NCBI GenBank assembly: GCA_029204225.1
Contig: CM055113.1
Span: forward strand, 23,730,357 to 23,794,356
Direction of reading: 5' to 3'
Source of the DNA: Diphasiastrum complanatum
Taxonomy: Eukaryota > Streptophyta > Lycopodiopsida > Lycopodiales > Lycopodiaceae
DNA: 64,000 nt
Positions 12,910 to 22,349 of this stretch are shown here, in pieces. A program made the position numbers and the translations under genes. The notes beneath the pieces are model-generated. The model had not been told where the DNA came from. It made no database searches and saw only the letters and a program-made list of their open reading frames with translations. The number at the start of each line of letters is the position of its first letter. Within the stretch, counting starts at the first letter, position 1.

Positions 12910-14560
12910 ACATGCAAAGGGATATTAAAAATAATGGCCTTTAAGTTTAGTAATGGATTAGGGTTCTATAAGGAACAATCCTAGACTCCTAAAAATTATA
13001 TATACCTACAGAAACTTGCCCTACTCCACTTCCAAATTTTGGTTTGCAATTACCAAGATCCTCTCCTCTTTTGAATTCATTCACCACAGCTCGGGGGTGA
13101 AGCTGTTGAGGGTTGATCTTCAGTTTCTCATTGGTTGCCTAGTTTTGGCTCCACAGTCAACCTTTTGGAGTTTTGTAACAAGATCTTAAGGATCTACAAG
13201 AGTCAATCTTTACAAGTGATGTATCCCCAAAGCTAATCAAGCTACAAGCTTGACAATAAGACTTTAAAACAAAAACAAAAAAACTTCGTATAATGGCATG
13301 CCTTTTGCTTTGGAAATGTTTTGAGTGAACTTTTCAATAATATGTTGTCTTCCAGAATTATACCAGTTTGATATGTATACATAATCACAGTTGTTGGGAC
13401 GATCATCCAATTGCATCAACAAAATCCAAAAAAGCTCTAGATATAACTTGACAAGTCACCACATGAAGCAAATTCTATAAGAAAAAAATTCAAAAAATCT
13501 TCAAAGCTCATAAAAATACATTTGCCAAAGACTTCATTAATATACTAATGGTATGCAAGCTTTTGCATAGATATTATCAAGTACACGTACCTAACAAACC
13601 ATCTTTTAATTTTCAACTTCTAGTGTATCTTATTTAACATACATGGACATGTCAACTTTACTCACAATCCAAAAGAGACTCCACTTCTCCATGCGACAAA
13701 AGGTTTCCAAATTCCAACCAGTTAACAAACGACAGCAAGAAAATGACTTGTTGTGTCTGGTTGCGCCAATGGTCATGGTATCTGCAATATGCATTTACTA
13801 GTCAAGTGCAATGTAGAAAAAATGAAAAGATAAAGCTCCTAAACTAGATCTTTATAACCAAATAGACATCCTTTTCAACTAAATATTATTCTTGTACGAA
13901 ACAAACCTGTAATATTCCCCTGGACAGCTCTTCAATACTTCTCCAAGCTTCGTGTAGAGCCGTTGGAACTCACTTATATGCCCCTTAGCTTTATGTATTG
14001 CCTCTGAAGATTATTTAAAGTCCCAACTTGTCAATACTCTAAATAAGTTCAAAATAAGTTCCATACAAAGCAAGTACAAGTCAACAACAATCTTAAATGA
14101 CAACTAGGTGGAAAATGCAAACAATCTAAATAGTTTCAAAGACATGTTTCTTGTCTCACTTCCAAAAAACACTATCTACTTTGGAATGTTTTGAGAATAG
14201 TGGTACAAATCATGCCTACGCAACAAAATCAAACAATTAAGTTCTAACTAGTATTAAGTAGCTACTAACAATTTTGAATTTACAAATCAGACTTCAATGA
14301 ATCACAAATTACAATTCAAGAGTCAAAAGTTTAAAGTTTAAAGTTTAAAGTAAAAGCAATGATGCTATCATGCTGCATAAATAACAAGAGTGTCAAGCGT
14401 GGCCTCGGCCCTCAAGGCTCAAGCCTGAGGCCCCATGAGTCTGAAGTCAACTGTCATATGTAAACAGTAATATGTATAACTACTATGCTAGAGCTAAGAG
14501 CCCTCAGCCTAGAGTATGCCACTAATAACTATCATCTATGATCTATGTTGAGCAGTGAGT
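12910..14560. other. Gene-free AT-rich stretch
   Basis: No domain-bearing frame on either strand. It ends in word-repetitive sequence such as AAAGTTTAAAGTTTAAAGT (14.33 kb), which resembles the introns of the adjacent hAT element and may be its 3' flank. Confidence 0.45.
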
Positions 14561-14561
14561 G

Positions 14562-14578
14562 CCCCCCCCCCCCCCCCC
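14562..14578. repeat. C17 homopolymer
   Basis: Seventeen consecutive C lie just past the C-terminal end of the minus-strand hAT gene. Length is likely unstable or poorly resolved. Confidence 0.9.
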
Positions 14579-14595
14579 AAATGCCCATCCAGGCT

Positions 14596-17500
14596 CTAGC
14601 CTCTAGCTACCCGCCTCAGACACTGTCGTTGTGGAGGCACTGGCATGTTCTCAAGCTCAATGTCATCCTCCCCATCATCAGAGTCACCCTCATCCTCCTC
14701 ATCCGATCTCTCACCCTCAGTGGCGGATTCCTCATCTGAGTCAGAACTAGAGGGACTCTCAGAGGTGTCTGAGACTGCTGCATGGCTCGGGCCCTCCCCT
14801 GCGCTCCTGGTCCTGCGTGCTGCAGCTCGAGTGGTAGGCCCTGCGCAATGCACACAAGGAAATTGGAATTAGGACTTAGGCTCGAGTCTCGACATGTCAT
14901 ATTACTTTTAAGTTTTAACTTACAATTTACAATTTACAAATTAGTAATTACAATTTACAATCTAGTAATCTACTATCTAGTATATCTACAAAATTTCAAA
15001 GTACTAAAAGCTTACTAATGTAACGCAGTGAATCGGGGAATTGGGCATCGAAATCAACCTGCAGCTACTAAGGCCTCCCGATGGAGTAGAGCACAGACAT
15101 CCTCCTCCTCTTGTGATCTTGGTGGCAAGCCGGAACCTTTGCCAAATCGATCTCATCGGGATTAACCTAAGAAAATTGAAATTAAACCAAAATTTCGATT
15201 CTCAATAGTAAGTACTGGTAAACGATTTAAAAAAATAACAAATTTGAAATGTAAACGTTGAAACTTGAAGCCTGAAGGTTTTAACTTCTTAGTGTAGAGT
15301 CTAGACTTTACTATCTAGACAAATCATGATTCATGGTACATACTAGACTCTATAGAATTCAGATTAATGATGTAATCATGAATCATGATTCATTACCTGT
15401 ATGGGCTCCTTGGTCTCTCTCAGCTTCTTCACAAGCCGTAGGCAACCTCTCCAACTGCGCAGTAGAAAGTCTGTTCCTCCTCTTGAGTCTTCGTATGAAT
15501 CAGAGAGAACACACTCCAATTTCTCTCACATGCAACTGCTGTGCAATCTTGTGAGAGGACGCGGATGGCAAGTTTTTGCAACTTGGGAACATCATTCCCA
15601 TACTTCATCCACCATGAAACAGGGCGCAATTGCCCTTCCCTCAGCATGGCAGCTGCACGACCGAAATCGAGGCGCTCGGTCCTGAACATTCAACATTCAT
15701 CACCATTCAAATTTCAAAATAGTAAATACTAAATGCTTACAAGTTACTACTATTAAGTTTTAACTAGCAGCTAGCTTAAGCCTTAGACTTCAAAGTTCAT
15801 ATATATTACATATACATACTACATAGATGAATACATATTACATACCTGGGTCCTGAATACATATTAAAATTTACTAATTACATAGTACATACCTGAATAA
15901 ATTCAAGTCATCCATGAGTGCGTCCTGATCCCTGGGATCAGGATAGATAGAGGAGACGTAGGAATGCCATCCTTGCCTGGGCTCTCGATCATGGAATTGA
16001 TCCTCCGTCCTCCATAGTGGATGAAGCAAGCAAGCCACGGCATGCAGACTGGAACCACTGCCATCTGCCTAGAAATAGGCCCCTTACTTCTTCCAGCCTG
16101 CAAACAATCAGGACTCATGAGTGAAGGCTTGAGCATTCAAGTCTCAAGATTCAAGAACTATTAAGTTTTAACTAAATTCTAATCATAAATGTCAATGAAC
16201 ATTGAAGATTCAAGAATCAACTTTGAAACTTTTAACGTAGTTACTAGACTCTAGTAATATATCTATCAGGAGCCATGGTGGTGCAACTCTGAAGCTGCTC
16301 TCCCAACTTATCCATAAACTCATAAATAAGGCCTAAGGTGGAACCCTCTCTATCAGTAAGGCGAAGCACACTATAGATAGGCTGCATGGATATGACAATG
16401 CAGCGTGCATCATCCCAAAATGAAGTCCCCATCACGATCGCCTCAAATCTCCTGGCCTTGGCCTCTCGTGATCGGCCCCACCTGCCCAATGGGGTGAAAC
16501 CACTGTCATCCTCAAGCTTCCATGCACTTTTATGAGCCGCTCCAAAACAATGAGCATATAGGCAAACCTATGATGAAAATCATGAAATAAGATTTGTAAT
16601 TGGTCATAGCCTATAGGCAACAAGCAAGCTATACTATATAGCAAAATCAAATTCTATGAGCACTGAAACTTGAAGCTAAAACAAAATTGCAATTTTCAAA
16701 TCAAAAAATTGGAAACAGGCTGTGAGGTTGGAAGTTGGAACTTGGTTACCTAGTGGGGGCAGGCCTCTCCCCATGTCAACACAATTGGAGGCGTTGTCCG
16801 TGACAACCTGCATTGGAATTCCGCCAAAGGTCGAATCATAACTCATGAACAATGAACATTCACCATTGAGCATTCCGGAAGCAAATGCAAATGCAAATTG
16901 CAAATGTAAATGGCAAGTGCAAATTGCAACGTTCAAAACAATAATCACGATTCACAAAATGTAAGTTGTAACTTGTAACTTACTAAGTTCTACCTTCAAA
17001 GTTGAGAGCTCAATGTCGAAAGTTTCAAAGTTGAAACTTGAAAGTGGCAAGTGGCAAGTGCATACCTGGACAACATTCTCTTTTCCGACCTCCTCAATGG
17101 CCTGTGAGATGTACTCAAACAATCTCCTGCCATCCAATGCCATGCCTGGCTGCGACGTGTCAATGGATCTCAAAAACATGGTGCCCATGCAAGAAGACAC
17201 CAATATATTCACAAGATGGCGCCTCCTTGCATCGGTCCAACCATCTAATATTATAGTGCATCCAAACCTAAAACATTCGACAGCACTTTCAAGTTTCAAC
17301 TAACTAAGTTGCAACTTGCAATTTGCAAATTTGGAGATTGAAAGTTCAAAGTTAGAAACTTGAAAGTACTAATTTCTAAGGTAGTAAGTACTAAGTGGCA
17401 AGTGCAAAGGTATTGAAGATGTAAGGTTACAGGTATACCTCGCCCATGACTTCCTAATGGGCTATAGGTCAGCATCCACGGACTGTCGCTCAGCATGTAG

Positions 17501-18318
17501 CTCTCTCATCCTCAACTGCTCCATGGTCGGGCCCTCCCACTCAACACCGATACGAGATACTGCTCGCATCATATCCCTCCATGCAGGGGTCTGTGCCACA
17601 TGAAAGGGAGGTCACACAAGCAAAAACACCGCCTAACAGCAATAGCAGCTGCATCCCTATGTGACTACTAGAAGGCTGCCACAAAAACATCCCTGCCTCT
17701 CACACGTCCTCAACCCTGTCCCCTAACAGTGCTACCAATAGCACTACTGCCGGCCCCACCAACTGGCACTACAGGAGTCTCTCCAGAAGAAGAAGGTGGA
17801 ATGGATGCTGCAGCGGAGCTAGTGTCGGCTACAGGTGCCGACTGCGATGGGGAATCTTGGCGCTCTGCTGCACCTGTAACAATAACATTGGTGTTACTAG
17901 TTACGCAACAGGCTTTAGGTAATAGATTATAGTTAGTGAGAGAGCTCAGGGAACAATCACTAATTACTCATTAGTAATCAAAGTTTAAAATTATAGAATA
18001 AACTTTTAAGTTTTAGCTTTAGATCAAATTTCAAATTTTCAATCAATGTCATTGATCAAACAAGATTCAAGAATCACTTGTGCCTGAAGTAGTAGCAGGA
18101 GAGTCGTCCCCGATCCCGGCAATCCTCAGTGACTCTGGGACTTGAGTGCAAACGACGATCTCATATCCTCGAAGACGTAAAAGATGCGCCCTAATTCAAA
18201 ATGGGCCACCTCCATAAGTGTTCCCGCAATACTTGCAAGTCCACTTCTTTGTGCCTGATGTGCCATAACCTGAATTAAGGGTGACGTGATCCCATAAGGG
18301 ATCCTGCTGTCTGGGCAT
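14596..18318 (-). pseudogene. Nearly full-length, intron-bearing hAT transposase gene (BED-DUF659-hAT dimerisation), disabled
   Basis: The minus strand carries all the parts in order. A start ATG at 18318 opens a BED-finger-like exon (DPLWDHV, KWTCKYCGNTYGGG, RAHLLRLRGYE) that holds a TGA. The exon 17873-17439 encodes a Ser/Pro-rich linker and VAQTPAWRDMMRAVSRIGVE, with stops and a frameshift. Exon 17267-17066 gives TIILDGWTDARRR, ending ENVVQ. Exon 16807-16750 continues VVTDNASNCVDMG. A piece at about 16.56-16.25 kb gives RFAYMLIVLERLI and SFWDDARCIV. One at about 16.1-15.9 kb gives YPDPRDQDALMDDL. The dimerisation exon near 15.69-15.43 kb reads KLAIRVLSQDCTAVACERNW. An acidic tail (SDEEDEGDSDDGEDD) ends at 14596. 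Splice sites are GT/AG. Introns persist, so this is a DNA-mediated copy, not a retrocopy. Stops and frameshifts make it non-coding now. Confidence 0.85.
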
Positions 18319-18662
18319 TGCTAATAGTTATCTAGTGTCAACAAAACAATAACTGTATTAAATTCAGACTTCAAATTAAAAACTAATCCTAAATTCTAAT
18401 TTCCAAAACGGTAAACCTATGCTCTAAGTTCTAACCTCAATCTATCCCTATCCTCTCTCTCTCTAGACTCTCTCTCTCTCAATCTCACACACATACATGT
18501 CACGACAGTCTCAAGACTCACACACAAACACAGTTTAACACACCACCACACACACAAACACACAAACACAGCACCACCCTCAAAGTTGAAAGTTCACACA
18601 CATGTCACACACACACTCCCTCTACTTCACAATGCACACAAACACACAAACACTCCCTCTCT

Positions 18663-18666
<4 letters not shown>

Positions 18667-18735
<69 letters not shown>
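18667..18735. repeat. (CT)n microsatellite
   Basis: About 68 bp of uninterrupted CT. It is preceded by CA-rich sequence (ACACACAAACACAC) from 18.49 kb. It lies just upstream of the minus-strand hAT gene. Confidence 0.95.
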
Positions 18736-18737
<2 letters not shown>

Positions 18738-18819
18738 GGGTTTTTCTAACGTGCCAAAAAGTGAAAACACACACCTCTCGGGCCCCCGCTGTATCGCAAA
18801 AAAATTTGCGATTATTCAA

Positions 18820-18918
18820 CAGTCGTTTCGAACAACGAAACGTCGTTTCGAAACGGGGTCGTTTCATACGTTCCGTTTCGAACCCGTTTCAGTGTTCGAA
18901 ACGCGTTTCGATGAAACA
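18820..18918. repeat. GTTTCGAAACG-rich zone, possible hAT subterminal repeats
   Basis: Within 100 bp the motif GTTTCGAA/TTCGAAAC or close variants recur about eight times (GTCGTTTCGAACAACGAAACG, CGTTTCGAAACGGGG, CCGTTTCGAACCCG, TTCGAAACGCGTTTCG). The zone sits 5' of the hAT transposase gene, where short repeated transposase-binding motifs are expected in this superfamily. It is followed by a CCCC/GGGG-rich palindromic stretch at 18.94-18.98 kb. Confidence 0.5.
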
Positions 18919-18999
18919 CTGGTCCAAATGGGGCCTGGCCCCTAGGGGGATCGGGGGGCAACACCCCCCGAAGCAAAAAGTGAGGTACAATTGCTCTAC

Positions 19000-20550
19000 A
19001 GTTCTCTGTCTTTGTCCCACTGGAACCATCTGTGATCGTAACGAACAGGCTAGAGGTTAGTTTTGAATTTTTATCCTTGACAGAACCCAACATGGATTAA
19101 TGCACCTGAACTGGACCATCCTACACCCGCAACAGTCGGCAAACTACACAGTAATAATGCTCTTAATCAGAGCTTTCATCTCATACCCATATTGCCCAAA
19201 AAGAATTTCAAAAAAAAAAAAGCAATTCTAAACAATTCTGGTTCATTTCCGAATCGCGATTCAGAATCGTAGTGTATCTATGACATTAACATACCTTAGA
19301 CCCCAATTGGACAAAGAAAATACATAATAAGTATCTTCAATATTTCTATGCTTGGAACCACAGATACAGCCCACGATCCAAAATGGGATCTGGGATTTCC
19401 CATTAGGGTCTTGGAAGGCAAAAAAAAAATTTGGGTCCAATGGGTATCAAATTAAAGGTGTTTTCAAGAGCAATTCAGTTACCTGCTTTGTCAAGAGTCT
19501 CAAGAGGAGCACAGTCCAGTTTTGGGTAATTACGTGACGGTGATTCTTTATTGAATATCTCTATTTCTGTATTATGTCAAACATAATCACATAGAACCAT
19601 ATTATAGCAAACCGCCAACAATTATGAAGCATAAGATCCCCTGTCAAAGCTTGTGACAAAAACGTGAATCAACTCAGCCTGCTCAACAATATATGAGTAC
19701 ATTATACTGTGCCAACCTAAAAGTAAGCTTCTAACGTTGATTTAAGTTGTAGAGTAGTTTATTACAACAGTTGGACTAGTTGTTGATAGTTCGAGATAGC
19801 TACGTCAATAGGTGCATCTTCCCTTACTACCTTAAGACAAAAGAGGTTCTTTAAGAAGAACGGAATCCAAAAAATCCCTTTACGTAATAAGTACGCAAGG
19901 TTTTAATGAAAAAAAAATTCATCGAACATACGTTAAGTTAACAACGCATGGTCAAAAAATGCCACAAGGAATTGAAAGCATTACAACATGCAATTTACGT
20001 AACTGAAATTTTGACTACAAATTAACAAAAATTGATCACTTGCAAGCTTTTATCAATTTGCTTTGCATTATGACACATAAACAGCAAGAAAAGGACAACA
20101 GCCATTATATACTATGTTTAAAACATTTCATCTTGAACTTTCACAGAAAACCAAACCAATGAGCCGATATCAAATAAAACTTGCGTTTAACTCTCTTACA
20201 AGTTCCCGCCACAGTTCTTCTTGCGAGTATTATATTAATATAGATCAGAGGCTGTGATTTCTTGTCTAAAACTCCGCAAGTTTGATTCTCGTATTTATAA
20301 CTTCGTATCAAATCAAAAGAAGAGATAAGCAGAGATTGATATTTCCAACAAGAGGAGAATTATATAGTAATGCATACAGCACCTTTTAGAATATCGACAA
20401 GAGTGTATACTAGGAAAAAACTAGAAAACCGAACAGGCTTTAGTCTGCCTGAACTTCAAATTCCAAAGAGAATGCTACATCGAGTGATATTAAGCATATA
20501 AATCGAAGCTTGAAACAAGAGTGCAAATATCAGGTTAGCAAGTGCACGTA
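19000..20550. other. Gene-free stretch
   Basis: No recognisable coding exon. A 12-bp palindrome GAATCGCGATTC lies at 19.25 kb. This would be the first intron of the translin-like gene if that gene continues to the left, but no second exon was found. Confidence 0.45.
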
Positions 20551-20676
20551 TCTATAACAACAGGAGAAAGGATAGATTTACATGATTGCCTTGAAAGGTA
20601 AAGACAAGTGCAGGTGTAACATGAGTGTTTGTTGAGCATAGCAAACATTGGAAAGCTACTTGGATGGAACAAGTAC

Positions 20677-20824
20677 CGATGGAGGAATGGTGATACAGTG
20701 GGAGGAGGGCGGCATGCATGAGGCGGATGGCAGAGTCCAGATCCGACACGATGGATCGAAGCTGTTCTCGTACAACAACACTCTCGTCTAGCTGCTGACG
20801 GAAGGATTCAAACTGCTGCTCCAT
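20677..20824 (-). CDS. Translin-like first exon (partial gene)
   Basis: An ATG at 20824 opens a frame beginning MEQQFESFRQQLDESVVVRE and continuing LRSIVSDLDSAIRLMHAALL. This matches the pattern of the plant translin N-terminus (F-x2-FR-x2-L-[DE]-ES, RE-x-[IL]R-x2-V-x2-[IL]-[DE]-SA-x-R). Translin binds single-stranded nucleic acid and, with TRAX, forms the C3PO RNase. A donor (ATCG|GTACTT) fits at 20677/20676, leaving 49 codons plus one base. The DNA upstream looks like a real plant promoter-leader with telo-boxes and CT runs. The later exons were not found in 19-20.5 kb, so the gene is either split by a very long intron or a fragment. Confidence 0.55.
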
Positions 20825-20829
20825 GGCGC

Positions 20830-20936
20830 CTTCTCTCTCTCTCTCGGCTCACTATCTCTCTTTATCCTCCCCAAAACCCTAATTTTAGCCCAAAACCCTT
20901 ATTTCAACCCAAAACCCTAAGTTCATGAAAACCCTA
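20830..20936 (-). promoter_or_regulatory. Leader/promoter of the translin-like gene with four telo-box motifs
   Basis: AAACCCTAA or close variants occur at 20874-20882, about 20893, 20912-20920 and 20929-20936; on the minus strand they read TTAGGGTTT. Between them and the ATG lie CT/GA-rich tracts. Telo-boxes are known 5' elements of plant genes for translation and RNA-binding functions. Four in about 60 bp directly upstream of an ATG supports a real 5' end here. Confidence 0.6.
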
Positions 20937-20990
20937 GTTTTTGAGGCTTTCCATTTTGAAGGTCACACTAACTTTATACATTGACATATT

Positions 20991-21012
20991 TATATATATA
21001 TATATATATATA
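20991..21012. repeat. (TA)n microsatellite
   Basis: Eleven TA units between the translin-like leader and the copia element. Confidence 0.9.
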
Positions 21013-21506
21013 AAGATATTTAAGAGAGATGATGTAAGTGTTGCCGTCAAAAAATTAACCCTGTGCCGCTGAAAATGTCACACACTGCCCGTGAAAAATG
21101 TCACGTTTTTTGATCTTATTCTGCAACTTCAGAGATGAAGAGAATAGTCACTCAAAAGAACAAAGCACTACGAAGAAGTTATTCTGGGAGTGATAAAAAG
21201 TCAGAGCTAACGAAGGGCAACCAGACTGTACCTGCAAGTACAATACAGCAAAACAGAGTGATTGCAGTGGAGAAAGTGTTCGGAGTGCGCCATAAGTGAT
21301 TTCACCATTCCACTGGGCACGTAGTTGGGAGTTGACGACTGAGTGCATTTCGGAAGGCGCCGCCGATTTGGCTTTCAAACTGGTGGAAAAGCGGCGAGTG
21401 GCCTGGTAAGGGAAAAAGTGCAGGTCATTATTTTCAACTTCTGACATCACTGTTGGCCTTGGCATACTGTTTTTGGCCTACGGCAGAAGTTTCAAGCAGT
21501 TTTGCG

Positions 21507-22335
21507 ATGGCAAACATGGGAGAGTCCATTTTGAGTGAAAGTAGCAAATTGGACGGGATTTCCAACTATGCAGTGTGGAAATTCAAAATGAAAAACATAC
21601 TAATGGAGAAAGATGTGTGGGAAGTCATCATAGGTGATGAGAGAAGGCCACCAAATGAAGCGGATATCAAAGTGTTCGACAAAAAGATGAGGAAAGCTTT
21701 GACCTTCATTAACTTGTCAGTGAATGATCACATCATTACCCACATTTGTGATGTTGTTACACCCAGACAGGCATGGGATGTGCTAAAGGAGTAGTTTGAG
21801 ACGTCAAATCCATATAGAATCATGTTTCTGAAGTCAAAGCTGAATAGTGCCCACATGGAACAAGGAGAGCACATTCAAATGTACATGACCAGAATCAAGA
21901 CAATGAGGGATGAACTGCATTCTATTGGTGAGCGCATACGTGATGTGGAGCTGGTGCACATTGCATTGTGCGGCATTGCAGAACCCTATCAGATGTTTGT
22001 GAGTGGAATAGCATCAAGAGAAAGATTACCAACCTTTGACGAGCTCACAGGAATCTTGATGCAGGAAGAGCAACGGCGAGAAATGGTGAAAGCTAGACGT
22101 CAAAATACTGATGATCAAGCACTTGCGACACGCCAAAAACAAGGCAAGGGCAAGAGCAAGAAGAAGTCTAAGCAGCGATTTGCCAAGTCTCAGGAGGATG
22201 AGGGATCTTCCAGTAAGACCAAGAAGAAAGACAAGTGCTTCCATTGTGTTAAAAAGGGCCATTGGAAGAGTGAATGTTGCAAATTCCTGGCGGAACAAGG
22301 CAAGGGGAAACCAAAACAAGCAGGTAAGGACTTGT
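21507..22335 (+). pseudogene. copia gag (capsid and zinc knuckle), interrupted
   Basis: I take the ATG at 21507 as start because MANMGESI directly precedes the conserved copia gag opening (KLDGISNYAVWKFKMKNIL). A TAG at 21792 falls where copia gag normally has glutamine (VLKE-stop-FETSN). The frame resumes with MFLKSKLNSAHMEQGE and a lysine-rich stretch. It then encodes a CCHC knuckle (CFHCVKKGHWKSEC, 22236-22277) that would bind packaged RNA. Shortly after the knuckle the frame breaks and joins the GAG-pre-integrase region, with the protease lost. Confidence 0.88.
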
Positions 22336-22349
22336 ATCGTCCATTCCAT

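Noticed and set aside
18586..19060. Long + strand frames with serine-leucine repeats
   Set aside because: They are translations of the CT microsatellite. The same holds for frames over 43.1, 61.2 and 63.7 kb.
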